Assembly: GCF_000383235.1 (NCBI RefSeq)
Contig: NZ_KB910933.1
Span: 1 to 64,000, forward strand
Length of the DNA: 64,000 nt
Origin: Bacillus sp. 123MFChir2
GTDB lineage: Bacteria; Bacillota; Bacilli; Bacillales; Bacillaceae_G
Direction: 5' to 3'
Positions 9,201 to 18,836 of this stretch are shown piece by piece. How positions within the stretch are numbered: the first letter of the stretch is position 1; the number at the start of each line of letters is the position of its first letter. Made by a program: the position numbers and the translations under genes. The notes under the pieces were generated by a model. It was given only the letters and a program-made list of their open reading frames with translations. It was not told the origin of the DNA and did not search any database.

Positions 9201-9660
9201 ATAAAAAGATTTTAAAAAAAGTGAATTCCCTAAGTTAATATAGGAGAAAAAAGCTGCATAAACCCACTTTAATTTTTCAGTACTATGTAGAATAAACCAT
9301 AACCGTTATCTTTTTACGATTACAAAATCTTTAGACCTAATTTTTAAAAACATGTGATGTCGTTACTTCATTTAAGTGCTCCGAAAAAATGTTTAAGTAA
9401 TAAAAAAATAGCTGCGATTTGTTTTTTGCTTCTATATATGCTCTTATTAAATTGACATACTACATAATATACAGTTGTTTAAAGTTTTTTACATACCAGT
9501 CGTTACTATGCACAATGCAATATGATCTGCATTCGTTTTTTTTTTTTGGTTAAACAAAACATTGCATGTGGCAGAAAAAGGCCCTGACCGCTTCTACGCA
9601 TGGCCAGACGCTCTCGCCCACATAAAAAGAAAAGGGTTTTTATGTTAGTTTTTTAAGCAG
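9201..9660 (+). repeat. Interspersed repeat fragments, copy 5
   Basis: Positions 9215-9300 hold only the left arm (GTGAATTCCCTAAGTTAATA, then a GTACTATGTAGAATA stretch). About 180 bp of unassigned AT-rich DNA follows. Positions 9490-9645 hold a well-conserved core and right arm (GCATGTGGCAGAAAAAGGCC, CTGACCGCTTCTACGCATGG, ACGCTCTCGCCCAC). No gene is seen between 8973 and 9832. Confidence 0.7.
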
Positions 9661-9831
9661 TGTTTTCAATTTATATCTATATAAAATGTAAAAAATATCC
9701 GTTATTACTTATTTTTAGTGGGAAATTTAAATTAATCTTATTAATTATCCGTATTTTTTTTTAAGATTATTGCAAAGTTTTATAAAAAACTCTAATATTA
9801 AGTTATCTCTATTTAATTAAAAGGTGATATT

Positions 9832-10539
9832 ATGATAATTGGAAATGTAGTAAAAGAAGTTCTTTCTTATAGAAAAGGGCAGATAGAGAAAAAGCTAAGT
9901 AGTCCAAAAGCTTTTATGAGTAGTTCATTTGGAGTGGCACTTCAAAATGAAACTGCAAAGGAAGTGAAAATGGATAAGAAACTTTCTCAAGTAAGAGAGA
10001 ATCAAAATGTAGTAACTGAGATGGACGTGAAAAATGCGGAACCTTTGCAGGTTGCTCAGCAGGAGTTTACACGTCGCTTTTCTGATGTAACAAGCACGGA
10101 TATGGATACGTGGGGATTAACGAAAAAGTATAATATTCAAAATGTACGATTTAAAAATGAAGGGAAGTATGCGGATATTATTCAAAACGTAAGTAATACA
10201 TATGGTATTCCAAAAACGTTAATTCAAAAAATAATCGAAGTAGAATCGGATTATAATCCAAATACAGTCTCTTCAGCAGGCGCAATGGGGTTAATGCAGC
10301 TTATGCCAGATAATGTGAAGGAACAAGGCGTGAAAAATCCATTTTCACCTGCTGAAAGCATCGAAGGTGGTGTGAAGGAATTAACGGGATATTTAAAAAA
10401 ATATAATGGGGATCTCGTATTGGCACTTGCAGCTTATAATGCAGGGCCAGGAAATGTGAAAAAGTATGGGGGTGTACCACCGTTTCAAGAAACAGAAAAA
10501 TATATTAAAAAAATATTAAACGTTGATGTTTCCAAATAA
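9832..10539 (+). CDS. Flagellar-operon lytic transglycosylase (SLT domain)
   Basis: A 235-residue protein. The N-terminal ~105 residues are polar and without a recognised domain or signal peptide. Residues ~112-230 form a soluble lytic transglycosylase (GH23-like) domain: IIEVESDYNP with the probable catalytic Glu138, then SAGAMGLMQLMP and LALAAYNAGPGNVKKYGG. Such enzymes open peptidoglycan, and one in a flagellar operon would make room for the rod. Because no secretion signal is evident it may be exported by the flagellar apparatus, as SLT domains linked to rod assembly are; this is inference. It is the first gene of the operon that runs to flgG. An AAAAGGTGAT site precedes the ATG. Confidence 0.88.
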   Translation: MIIGNVVKEVLSYRKGQIEKKLSSPKAFMSSSFGVALQNETAKEVKMDKKLSQVRENQNVVTEMDVKNAEPLQVAQQEFTRRFSDVTSTDMDTWGLTKKYNIQNVRFKNEGKYADIIQNVSNTYGIPKTLIQKIIEVESDYNPNTVSSAGAMGLMQLMPDNVKEQGVKNPFSPAESIEGGVKELTGYLKKYNGDLVLALAAYNAGPGNVKKYGGVPPFQETEKYIKKILNVDVSK

Positions 10540-10592
10540 AGTTTCTTATATAAAATAGAAATTTTGTAAACACGATATGGGAGTTGCTAGAG

Positions 10593-10817
10593 ATGAAATT
10601 ACATGATGATATTCCACTAACAATTCATTTTGAAATTGGAAAGACGAAAAAGAAGATTGATGATCTGCTTCACATTACAAAAGGAACATTGTATCGCCTT
10701 GAACATTCCAAGAAAAATACAGTGCGTATTATGTTAGAAAATGAAGAAATTGGAACCGGCAAAATTTTGACGAAAAGCGGTAAAATGTACGTTGAAGTTG
10801 TCGAGTTGAAGAAATAA
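10593..10817 (+). CDS. Small SpoA-domain flagellar switch protein (FliN-like)
   Basis: A 74-residue protein that is essentially one SpoA (surface presentation of antigens) domain: PLTIHFEIGKTKKKIDDLL, GTLYRLEHS, then IGTGKILTKSGKMYVEVVEL. This is the beta fold of FliN/FliM C-termini that builds the C-ring of the flagellar motor. I chose ATG 10593 because GGGAG sits nine bases upstream; the TTG at 10584 would lie directly against it. It is followed 14 bp later by fliM and then another FliN-type protein, giving three SpoA proteins in tandem. Which of the two small proteins is the true FliN cannot be decided by sequence alone. Confidence 0.8.
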   Translation: MKLHDDIPLTIHFEIGKTKKKIDDLLHITKGTLYRLEHSKKNTVRIMLENEEIGTGKILTKSGKMYVEVVELKK

Positions 10818-10831
10818 GAAAGGGGATTTTC

Positions 10832-11818
10832 ATGAGCGGTGATAAATTAAGTCAAGAGCAAATTGACGCGCTGTTAAAGGCGATGGATGAAGGGGCAGAA
10901 ATGCCAGATTTTGCGCAGGAAGCAGAGAAACAAGGCAAGTTTCAAGAATATGATTTTAATAGACCAGAGAAATTTGGTGTGGAGCACTTACGAAGTTTAC
11001 AAACGATCGCGACGAACTTTGGGAAACAGACGGCTCAAGCGCTTGCAGCTCGAATACGTATTCCAATGGAGCTTGATCCGTCGACAGTGGAGCAAGTTCC
11101 ATTTACGAGTGAGTATGTAGAAAAAATGCCGAAAGACTATTATTTATATTGTGTTGTTGATCTAGGTTTACCAAACCTTGGTGAGATTGTTATTGAAATG
11201 GACTTAGCATTCATCATTTATATCCATGAATGCTGGCTTGGCGGAGAACCGAAGCGTGATTTTACACTTCGTAGACCGTTAACATCGTTTGAATTTATAA
11301 CATTAGATAATGTATTTTCTATTCTTTGCGATAATTTAAAACGATCGTTTGAAAGCATAATTGAGATCCAACCGCACCTGGTGGCAACAGAAACAGATCC
11401 AAATGTTCTTAAAATTACAACGGCAAGTGACATTATTTCGTTGTTAAATGTGGATATGAAAACGGATTATTGGAATACAACAGTGCGACTAGGCATTCCG
11501 TTTTTATCTGTTGAAGAGATTATGGATAAGTTAACGTCAGAGAATATTGTTGAACATTCTTCTGATAAACGAAAAACATATTCTACAGAAGTGGAAACAG
11601 AAGTACAAAAAGTTCGTAAACCGATACATATTGCGATTGGTGAAGAGAAGATTACAATCGGCAACCTAGAGCAGTTTGAGGAAGGCGATATTATCCCATT
11701 ACATACAAAAGTAACAGATCAATTACGTGGGTATGTTGATGGGAAACATAAATTTAATTGTTTTATCGGAAAAGATGGACAGCGTAAAGCATTTTTATTT
11801 AAAAGCTTTGTAGAGTAA
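10832..11818 (+). CDS. fliM: Flagellar motor switch protein FliM
   Basis: A 328-residue cytosolic C-ring protein. The N-terminal LSQEQIDALLKAM is the conserved CheY-P-binding peptide of FliM. A central FliM domain (~45-230, with DFNRPEKFGVEHLRSLQTIA) is followed by a C-terminal SpoA domain (~255-328: VRKPIHIAIGEEKITIGNLE, then GDIIPLHTKVTDQLRGYVDG). The CheY-binding peptide shows that the switch still takes input from chemotaxis. It is preceded by AAAGGGGA and followed 17 bp later by fliN. Length and order are normal for the family. Confidence 0.93.
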   Translation: MSGDKLSQEQIDALLKAMDEGAEMPDFAQEAEKQGKFQEYDFNRPEKFGVEHLRSLQTIATNFGKQTAQALAARIRIPMELDPSTVEQVPFTSEYVEKMPKDYYLYCVVDLGLPNLGEIVIEMDLAFIIYIHECWLGGEPKRDFTLRRPLTSFEFITLDNVFSILCDNLKRSFESIIEIQPHLVATETDPNVLKITTASDIISLLNVDMKTDYWNTTVRLGIPFLSVEEIMDKLTSENIVEHSSDKRKTYSTEVETEVQKVRKPIHIAIGEEKITIGNLEQFEEGDIIPLHTKVTDQLRGYVDGKHKFNCFIGKDGQRKAFLFKSFVE

Positions 11819-11835
11819 GAGAGGGAGAGTAGGAT

Positions 11836-12183
11836 ATGAAGCATGAAGTATCTTCTGTTATGTTAGTAGATTTAGATGAAGTTGTAAAAGAGTATAATGA
11901 GCAATCAAAAGCTCATATTGAAACAGTTTCAGATATCTCTATTGAACTTGGTGTGCGACTTGGCAGGAAAAGTGTAACACTAGCTGATGTGAAAAAACTG
12001 AAGGTTGGTGATATTTTAGAGGTAGAAAAAAACTTAGGGCATAAAGTCGATGTATATTTAAGTGATGAAAAAGTGGGAATTGGTGAAGCAATTGTGATGG
12101 ACGGGAATTTTGGAATTATCATTTCTGAAATTCAGGCCGATAAGAAAAAGGCGATATTAGCTGCGGCGAATGAGAATGAATAG
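11836..12183 (+). CDS. fliN: Flagellar motor switch protein FliN
   Basis: A 115-residue protein with a C-terminal SpoA domain (~38-108: VSDISIELGVRLGRKSVTLA, LKVGDILEVEKNLGHKVDVY, VGIGEAIVMDGNFGIIISEI). This is the typical FliN organisation, a short N-terminal leader plus SpoA. FliN forms the lower part of the C-ring and docks export cargo through FliH. It lies between fliM and the fliO-like gene with a GGGAGAG site, in the usual switch-then-export order. Confidence 0.88.
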   Translation: MKHEVSSVMLVDLDEVVKEYNEQSKAHIETVSDISIELGVRLGRKSVTLADVKKLKVGDILEVEKNLGHKVDVYLSDEKVGIGEAIVMDGNFGIIISEIQADKKKAILAAANENE

Positions 12184-12195
12184 AGGAGGTGTCAT

Positions 12196-12519
12196 ATGAG
12201 TTATATGACAACCTTAGTGCAAGTTGTATTATTATTTGGTGCTCTCGGATATGGTGCTTTTTATATGATGAAAAAGACGAGAAAACATCAGTTTTATAAG
12301 CAAGGGGAAAATGGTTTGATTCAAGTGAAAGATGGCTTGTATGTCAACCATCAAACGAGTGCATTCTTATTTGAAGTAGATGGTAAGCAAGTGTTTACTG
12401 TTATAGGTAATAACGGCAGTCATTCCATCCAGTTGTCAGGCAATCAGTTTCATAAAGTATTAGAAGAAGTGATAAAAGAGGAAAAAATTCAGCAGGAAAA
12501 AGTAGAGGATGCATCATGA
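12196..12519 (+). CDS. fliO: FliO-like flagellar export protein
   Basis: A 107-residue protein with one N-terminal membrane segment (~6-24: TLVQVVLLFGALGYGAFYMM) and a small cytosolic domain (~30-100) with KDGLYVNHQTSAFLFEVDGK. Sequence similarity to FliO is weak, as is common for this family. Position directly before fliP, one membrane anchor and size support it. FliO helps assemble the FliP/FliQ/FliR export gate. The stop overlaps the fliP start (ATGA). GAGGAGG lies before the ATG. Confidence 0.65.
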   Translation: MSYMTTLVQVVLLFGALGYGAFYMMKKTRKHQFYKQGENGLIQVKDGLYVNHQTSAFLFEVDGKQVFTVIGNNGSHSIQLSGNQFHKVLEEVIKEEKIQQEKVEDAS

Positions 12520-13274
12520 AAATTAAAAAAATTATATCTTCTATTAGTGTTATTTTTGCATTTTCTATTGTTTTTTGCATTATTTTTGCAAATACAGCGT
12601 ACGCAGAACCAAATGGGTTTATCCATTTTGAAAATGGAAAAGAGTTTACGAATAACTCGAGTGTTCAACTTTTCCTACTTGTAACGCTATTATCGTTATC
12701 TTCGTCTATTGTGCTTTTGTTTACACACTTTACTTATTTTATGATTGTTCTTGGAATTACACGTCAAGGACTGGGGGTTATGAACTTACCACCTAACCAA
12801 GTACTTGTTGGCTTAGCTTTGTTTTTATCGTTATTTACGATGCAGCCTGTTTTGGGGCATTTAAAAAGCGATGTCTGGGATCCGATGACGAAGGATAAGA
12901 TTACAGTGAGTCAGGCAGCCGCGAAGACAGAACCGATTATGAAAGATTACATGGCAAAGCATACGTATAAACATGATTTGAAAATGATGTTAAAAGTTCG
13001 AAATGAAGAGTTGCCAAAAGATGTGAAAGATATTTCATTATTTACTCTCGTTCCGTCTTTTACATTGACTCAAATTCAAAAAGGCTTATTAACAGGGATG
13101 TTTATTTATTTAGCGTTTGTTTTTATTGATTTAATCGTTAGTACATTACTAATGTATCTTGGAATGATGATGGTGCCACCGATGATTTTAAGTTTACCAT
13201 TTAAAATACTCGTTTTTGTATATTTAGGTGGATATACGAAAATCGTCGATATTATGTTTAAAACGGTTGCTTAA
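12516..13274 (+). CDS. fliP: Flagellar export gate protein FliP
   Basis: A 252-residue inner-membrane protein. It has an N-terminal cleavable signal (~1-30, ending NTAYA-E), membrane segments at ~50-75, ~90-110, ~190-215 and ~220-245, and an extracytoplasmic loop between the second and third. The signatures ITRQGLGVMNLPPNQVLVGL and MGMMMVPPMILSLPFKILVF are FliP hallmarks. FliP is the main subunit of the export gate. It overlaps the upstream gene by four bases. No anomalies. Confidence 0.95.
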   Translation: MKIKKIISSISVIFAFSIVFCIIFANTAYAEPNGFIHFENGKEFTNNSSVQLFLLVTLLSLSSSIVLLFTHFTYFMIVLGITRQGLGVMNLPPNQVLVGLALFLSLFTMQPVLGHLKSDVWDPMTKDKITVSQAAAKTEPIMKDYMAKHTYKHDLKMMLKVRNEELPKDVKDISLFTLVPSFTLTQIQKGLLTGMFIYLAFVFIDLIVSTLLMYLGMMMVPPMILSLPFKILVFVYLGGYTKIVDIMFKTVA

Positions 13275-13330
13275 GAGCCGATTAAAGGAAGAAATTTATT
13301 TGTACAATACGTGATAGGAGTCATATTTGC

Positions 13331-13606
13331 ATGAATATATCACCGATAACAGAAATATTTCAAACTTTTTTCTATAAAGGTTTTGAAATTTTACTTCCGG
13401 TTGCGGGAGTAAGTATGATTGTTGTTATCATTCTTGCGGTATTAATGGCAATGATGCAAATACAAGAACAGACGCTTACGTTTTTACCTAAGATGGCAAG
13501 TATTGTTCTTGTTCTCATCATACTTGGTCCGTGGATGTTTCAAGAAATTACAACATTAGTTTTAGATTTATTTGACAAAATTCCGACGTTGCTGCGTTCG
13601 TACTGA
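13331..13606 (+). CDS. fliQ: Flagellar export gate protein FliQ
   Basis: A 91-residue protein with two membrane helices (~17-40 and ~55-75) joined by MQIQEQTLTFLPKMASIV, the conserved FliQ linker. FliQ wraps the FliP/FliR gate. It follows fliP after a 56-bp gap with GATAGGAG. Size and motif are normal. Confidence 0.92.
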   Translation: MNISPITEIFQTFFYKGFEILLPVAGVSMIVVIILAVLMAMMQIQEQTLTFLPKMASIVLVLIILGPWMFQEITTLVLDLFDKIPTLLRSY

Positions 13607-13622
13607 AAAAAGGTGACGGAAA

Positions 13623-14384
13623 ATGAATATGGACTTATGGGTTGCAACGTTTTTTGCATTTTGCCGTATTACGTCATTTTTGTATTTCTTGCCCTTTTTT
13701 TCAGGGCGATCCATGCCAGCGATGGTGAAAATTACATTTGGACTCGGATTATCGGTTACAGTCGCTGATAAAGTGGATATTTCTCATATTGAGACGATTT
13801 GGGATATTGTCGGTTATGCGGGTACACAAATTGTAATTGGATTAACACTTTCAAAAATTGTCGAGTTTTTATGGAACATTCCCAAAATGGCGGGACATAT
13901 TTTAGATTTCGATATTGGTTTATCACAAGCGAGTTTGTTTGATGTGAATGCTGGCTCGCAGTCCACATTGATTTCGACAATGTTTGATGTGTTTTTTACA
14001 ATTATTTTTATTGCGCTTGGCGGAATGGATTATTTTATTGCGACAATTTTGAAGTCGTTTCAATATACAGAAGCAATTTCACAACTATTAACCAAGAGTT
14101 TTTTAGATAGTTTATTAGCAACGTTATTATTTGCAATTACGTCTGCAGTAGAAATTGCCCTTCCGCTTATGGGCTGTTTATTCATTATAAACTTCGTATT
14201 AATTTTAATTGCAAAAAATGCACCGCAGCTTAATATTTTTGCGAATGCATACGTTTTAAAAATTACGTGCGGCATTTTATTTATTGCAATGAGTGTACCG
14301 ATGTTTGGATATGTATTTAAAAATTTGACAAACGAATTACTTGATAAATATACGAAACTATTTGACTTTTTGTTAACGAAATAG
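13623..14384 (+). CDS. fliR: Flagellar export gate protein FliR
   Basis: A 253-residue inner-membrane protein with about six hydrophobic segments. ATFFAFCRITSFLYFLPFFS at the N-terminus and GFDIGLSQASLF-like residues (here FDIGLSQASLFDVNAGSQST) are typical of FliR. It completes the FliP5-FliQ4-FliR1 gate. It lies 16 bp after fliQ with AAAGGTGA and just before flhB, to which FliR is fused in some clostridia; here they are separate. Confidence 0.92.
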   Translation: MNMDLWVATFFAFCRITSFLYFLPFFSGRSMPAMVKITFGLGLSVTVADKVDISHIETIWDIVGYAGTQIVIGLTLSKIVEFLWNIPKMAGHILDFDIGLSQASLFDVNAGSQSTLISTMFDVFFTIIFIALGGMDYFIATILKSFQYTEAISQLLTKSFLDSLLATLLFAITSAVEIALPLMGCLFIINFVLILIAKNAPQLNIFANAYVLKITCGILFIAMSVPMFGYVFKNLTNELLDKYTKLFDFLLTK

Positions 14385-14394
14385 AGGGACGGTT

Positions 14395-15441
14395 ATGGCA
14401 AAAGATAATAAAACAGAAAAAGCCACCCCGCAGAAGATTAAAAAAGCACGCGAAGAAGGGAACATTGCCAAGAGTAAAGATTTAAATAACTTGTTTTCTG
14501 TGCTTGTTTTAGCAACAGTTATTTATTTTTTCGGTAATCGTTTGGGGTATGATATTGCCAATTCTGTTGCAGTGCTATTTGATCAAATTGGAAAAAAAGC
14601 TGATACAACCGAGTACTTTTATTTAATGGGTATGCTTCTATTAAAAATATCAATACCTATTCTTGTGCTCGTTTACGCGTTTCATATGATGAATTATATG
14701 ATACAAGTACGTTTTTTATTTTCAGCAAAAATTATTAAACCGAAAGCATCTCGTATTAATCCGAAAAGCTATTTTACGAGATTGTTTAGTAGAAGAAGTA
14801 TTGTTGATATTTTAAAGTCTTTATTTTATATGATTCTTCTTGGCTATGTGGCATATGTCATAGTTAAGCGGAATTTAGAAAAACTTGTGAGCATGATTGG
14901 GTTTAATTGGAGTGCGTCACTTGTTGAAATTATGAAGCAAATTAAATACGTATTTTTAGCCATTTTGATTATTCTTGTTGTTGTTTCTATTATTGATTTC
15001 ATTTATCAGAAGTGGGAGCATGCACAAGATTTAAAAATGAAAAAAGAAGAAGTGAAAAAAGAGCATAAAGATAACGAGGGAGATCCAGAAGTAAAAGGGA
15101 AGCGGAAAAGCTTTATGCATGCGATTTTGCAGGGAGCAATTGCAAAAAAGATGGACGGTGCAACCTTTATTGTGAATAACCCAACTCACATTTCTGTTGC
15201 TCTTCGTTACAATAAGCTAGTTGATGCAGCGCCAATTGTTGTAGCAAAAGGTGAAGATGAGCTGGCATTATTTATGCGAACGTTAGCGCGTGAACAAGAT
15301 ATACCAATGGTGGAAAATCGTCCACTAGCACGTTCGTTATATTATCAAGTTGAGGAAAATGAAACGATTCCGGAAGATTTATATGTTGCTGTTATTGAAG
15401 TTATGCGCTATTTAATTCAAACGAAACAAATTGAAGTATAG
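14395..15441 (+). CDS. flhB: Flagellar export switch protein FlhB
   Basis: A 348-residue protein. It begins with the KTEKATPQKIKKAREEGNIA signature, has four membrane segments (~30-50, ~80-105, ~140-160, ~180-205), and a cytosolic domain with the autocleavage motif NPTH (Asn262-Pro-Thr-His265) followed by ISVALRYN. Self-cleavage between Asn and Pro switches export from hook/rod to filament substrates. The motif is intact, so the switch should work. It lies 10 bp after fliR. Confidence 0.95.
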   Translation: MAKDNKTEKATPQKIKKAREEGNIAKSKDLNNLFSVLVLATVIYFFGNRLGYDIANSVAVLFDQIGKKADTTEYFYLMGMLLLKISIPILVLVYAFHMMNYMIQVRFLFSAKIIKPKASRINPKSYFTRLFSRRSIVDILKSLFYMILLGYVAYVIVKRNLEKLVSMIGFNWSASLVEIMKQIKYVFLAILIILVVVSIIDFIYQKWEHAQDLKMKKEEVKKEHKDNEGDPEVKGKRKSFMHAILQGAIAKKMDGATFIVNNPTHISVALRYNKLVDAAPIVVAKGEDELALFMRTLAREQDIPMVENRPLARSLYYQVEENETIPEDLYVAVIEVMRYLIQTKQIEV

Positions 15442-15464
15442 GGCGCGTTTGGAGGAGATTTTGT

Positions 15465-17531
15465 TTGTTTAAGATAGATTCAGCTAAAACTTATTTTTCT
15501 ATCTTTTTAGCAGTGTCGTTTATTGTAGCACTTTTAATTCCATTGCCGCCATTTATACTTGATGTCATTATCGTCTTTTTACTTGGGATGGCAGTGCTCG
15601 TATATATGCGAGCAACAAGTATTAAAGAGTGGGATGAGTTAAAGTCATTCCCAACGTTATTGTTGTTAATTGGGATTTTCCGTGTTTCGATTAACGTTTC
15701 GACGACGCGGGCCATTTTAACGAATGGGAATGCTGGTCATGTTATTGAAGAATTCGGTCAGTTTGTTATTGGTGGAAACTTATTAATTGGTATTGTTATT
15801 TTTATCGTACTGATTATCTTCCAGTTTATTGTTGCAAACGGTTCTTCTCGTACAGCAGAAGTTGCGGCACGTTTTACACTTGATTCTTTGCCAGGGAAAC
15901 AGATGTCAATTGATGCGGATTTAAATCAGCGCATTATTACAGACACAGAAGCAAAAGACAAGCGTAAGAAATTAAATATGGAAACAGAGTTTTACGGTGC
16001 AATGGACGGTGCCGGGAAATTTGTAAAAGGCGACGTTATATTTAGTATCGTTATCTTATTCGTAAATATTATTTTTGGTTTAATTGTTGGGATGATGCAG
16101 CAAGGAATGGGATTCCAAGAAGCTGCCTATCATTTTACAAAATTAACAATTGGCGATGGAATCGTGAACCAAATTGGTTCGCTATTACTAGCTATTTCGA
16201 CAGGGATTATTGTTACACGTGTATTTGATGGTTCAGACGATACAGTGAACGAAGGCATTTATAAAGAATTAATGGCCCATGACGTTGTTGTATATGCGCT
16301 TGGAGGCTTATTTATTGCAATGGGTGTATTTTCACCGCTACCACTTATCCCGTTCTTAATTGTGGGCGGAGGAATTATTTTCTTAGGATACACCAATAAG
16401 CAGCGTTTGAAGAAAGAAAAAGAAGAAGAGATGCAAAAAGAATTAGAGATGATTCAAAGTGATGAAGATCAAATGAAGAAAGTAGAAGATTCATTTGGTG
16501 TCTTTACGGATAAATATCCAATTATTGTTGAACTTGGTCTTGATTTAGCAGCACTTGTGAAACAAAAAATTAACGGGGAAACAGCGCGAGATAAAGTTGT
16601 ATTAATGCGAAAATCAATTATTACAGATTTAGGTATTAATGTCCCTGGAATTAACTTCAAAGATAATACGAGTTTCAGACCACGCGGGCGGTATGTGATT
16701 CGTATTAAAGGAGCGAAGGTAGCAGAAGGTGTTTTAAAATCAGGTTATTTATTAGCGCTGAAAACACCAAATGTTATGGCTGATTTAGATGCTGAACCAG
16801 CAAAAGATCCAATCTTTGGAGAAGATGGTTACTGGATTTTAGAGCATGTTGTACAAGATGCACAAATGAAAGGCTATCAAGTATTAGAACCGCTAAGTAT
16901 TTTAATTACCCATTTAGATGTAGTGATTCGTCGTAATGTGCATGAGCTGCTGCAACGTCAGCATGTAAAAGATTTAATCCAATCTTTAGAAAACGATCAT
17001 GGCGTATTATTGGAAGAAATTAAGAAGAAGGAAATCGATTTATCTCTTATTCAAAATGTCGTGAAGCAACTGTTAAAAGAAGGTATTTCCATTCGAGATT
17101 TACCAACTATTATGGAAGGTATTATTGACGGAAAAGAGATTTATCAAAATCAAGCAGACGGTGTTACTGCTTTTGTACGGGAATGTATTTCAAAAGTAAT
17201 TTGTGAACATGCGAAAAACTCTGATGGGAAAATTTATGCAGCGTTGTTCTCAGATGCAATTGAACTTGATGCTGACGTCGTAAATAACTCGTATCAAGGA
17301 TATCTATTAAACTGGGATTTAGAGCAAGAAACACGTGTTATTGATCAAATTCAAAACATTTTTAAACAGTCTCGTTTAATGGGACGAGATCCAGTTTTAT
17401 TAACCCGTCGTAAAGATTTCCGCTTCGGTATCGTAAGGTTACTTGACCGTTATCAAATAGAAGCGAAGGTACTATGCATAAGTGAATTGGCACCTGAAAT
17501 TGCGGTAGACCAAATTGCATATATTGAGTAA
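15465..17531 (+). CDS. flhA: Flagellar export protein FlhA
   Basis: A 688-residue protein with an N-terminal membrane domain of about eight helices (~1-305), including the FHIPEP-type region ETEFYGAMDGAGKFVKGD, and a C-terminal cytosolic domain (~330-688) that forms the nonameric ring receiving chaperone-cargo complexes. The TTG at 15465 has GGAGGAG eight bases upstream and gives the expected FKIDSAKTYFS start. FlhA uses the proton gradient to drive export. Complete and normal in length. Confidence 0.95.
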   Translation: MFKIDSAKTYFSIFLAVSFIVALLIPLPPFILDVIIVFLLGMAVLVYMRATSIKEWDELKSFPTLLLLIGIFRVSINVSTTRAILTNGNAGHVIEEFGQFVIGGNLLIGIVIFIVLIIFQFIVANGSSRTAEVAARFTLDSLPGKQMSIDADLNQRIITDTEAKDKRKKLNMETEFYGAMDGAGKFVKGDVIFSIVILFVNIIFGLIVGMMQQGMGFQEAAYHFTKLTIGDGIVNQIGSLLLAISTGIIVTRVFDGSDDTVNEGIYKELMAHDVVVYALGGLFIAMGVFSPLPLIPFLIVGGGIIFLGYTNKQRLKKEKEEEMQKELEMIQSDEDQMKKVEDSFGVFTDKYPIIVELGLDLAALVKQKINGETARDKVVLMRKSIITDLGINVPGINFKDNTSFRPRGRYVIRIKGAKVAEGVLKSGYLLALKTPNVMADLDAEPAKDPIFGEDGYWILEHVVQDAQMKGYQVLEPLSILITHLDVVIRRNVHELLQRQHVKDLIQSLENDHGVLLEEIKKKEIDLSLIQNVVKQLLKEGISIRDLPTIMEGIIDGKEIYQNQADGVTAFVRECISKVICEHAKNSDGKIYAALFSDAIELDADVVNNSYQGYLLNWDLEQETRVIDQIQNIFKQSRLMGRDPVLLTRRKDFRFGIVRLLDRYQIEAKVLCISELAPEIAVDQIAYIE

Positions 17532-17548
17532 GGCAGAGGTGAGAGAAT

Positions 17549-18820
17549 ATGGAAAGTGCAGCAAAGAATGAGAGCATGAAGCGAATTCAAGCGTATTCTA
17601 AAAACGAATTGTATCATAAACTTTTTGAAGAACACGGCAATGACTATTACTATGTTGTGGCTGAAACAGCAAAGCGAAAGATGCCGTTCTTTTGGAAAAA
17701 GCAATATGAAATGATTGTGAAATTTCCTGAGAAAAATGAAGGAAAACAAGAACAAGTTGCTACAGAAGTAAAAGAAGAACAATCACAAGAGACGATTCAG
17801 AAGCAGAAGATACAATCGATTTTACATGACCTTGAGAATGTAACGCATAATATTCCGTATAAGCCAAAGCCATTTGCTCAAAGTGAAGAGTGGGTGGAGA
17901 AGAAGCAAAAATTACTACAAGTGTTTGATAAAGGACTTGTTGTAATGAAAACTGTAGAAAAACAAGCAGAAAAAGTAGAAGTAACCACTCATGTTGCAAA
18001 TCGGGCAGTACAAGAAACTGAGCAAGGTACATCGGTGCCGTTTATTATAAAAAAAGTACTACGTACACTTGAGCAAAATGAAGTGGAAGAACATTTCTTA
18101 GCAGTATATGAAAAGAAACTGCGAGCAAAGTTTGAACACACTTCGTTGATTACAGAAGAAGAAGTTTTGCAATTTATTTTTGAAGATATGAGTGAATATT
18201 TTCATACAGAAAATGTGTTTGAGAAGGAAGTACAAACGATTGCGTTAATCGGACCGACAGGTGTTGGAAAGACGACAACACTTGCAAAGATTGCTTGGCA
18301 GTTATATGAGCAAAATAAAACGGTTGGATTTATTACAACAGATCATTCACGGGTTGGAACGGTTCAGCAACTGCAAGAGAATGTAAAAAAAATTGGAGCA
18401 GAAGTTTTGGCAGTGCGTGATACAGCAGGAATATCGCAAGCACTTTCCTATTTTAAAGAGGAAGCACCAGTCGACTATATTTTAATCGATACAGCTGGTA
18501 GAAATTATCGTACGTTAGAATCTGTACAAAGTATGGTTGAAATCATGGAACAAGTTCAACCAGATTATATTTGCTTAACGTTATCAGCTTCAATGAAAAG
18601 TAAAGATATGGTCGAGATTATTACAAACTTCAAAGATGTGCGTATCGATGGATTTATCTTTACGAAGTTTGATGAAACAGCAAGTAGCGGTGAGCTACTA
18701 AAGATTCCAGCTGTTTCATCTGCACCAATTGTCCTTACAACAGATGGACAAAATGTTACCCAAAACTTGCATATCGCAACAGCTGAACATTTAGCAAAAC
18801 AAATGTTATATATATCATAA
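17549..18820 (+). CDS. flhF: Flagellar biosynthesis GTPase FlhF
   Basis: A 423-residue SRP-type GTPase. The N-terminal ~120-residue basic/acidic region is variable. A helical N domain spans ~165-220. The G domain (~228-423) has GPTGVGKTTT at ~234, DTAGRNYRT (G3) and TKFDETASSGELL (G4). FlhF controls the number and position of flagella; in the B. cereus group it has been linked to flagellar arrangement and secretion. It follows flhA by 17 bp. FlhG (MinD-like), its usual partner, is not next to it: flgG comes instead. Confidence 0.93.
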   Translation: MESAAKNESMKRIQAYSKNELYHKLFEEHGNDYYYVVAETAKRKMPFFWKKQYEMIVKFPEKNEGKQEQVATEVKEEQSQETIQKQKIQSILHDLENVTHNIPYKPKPFAQSEEWVEKKQKLLQVFDKGLVVMKTVEKQAEKVEVTTHVANRAVQETEQGTSVPFIIKKVLRTLEQNEVEEHFLAVYEKKLRAKFEHTSLITEEEVLQFIFEDMSEYFHTENVFEKEVQTIALIGPTGVGKTTTLAKIAWQLYEQNKTVGFITTDHSRVGTVQQLQENVKKIGAEVLAVRDTAGISQALSYFKEEAPVDYILIDTAGRNYRTLESVQSMVEIMEQVQPDYICLTLSASMKSKDMVEIITNFKDVRIDGFIFTKFDETASSGELLKIPAVSSAPIVLTTDGQNVTQNLHIATAEHLAKQMLYIS

Positions 18821-18836
18821 TAGAGAGTGAGGTGAA

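Noticed and set aside
12516-17531. Non-flagellar type III secretion genes
   Set aside because: Order and neighbours (flgG, flhF, fliM with CheY-binding peptide) are flagellar throughout.
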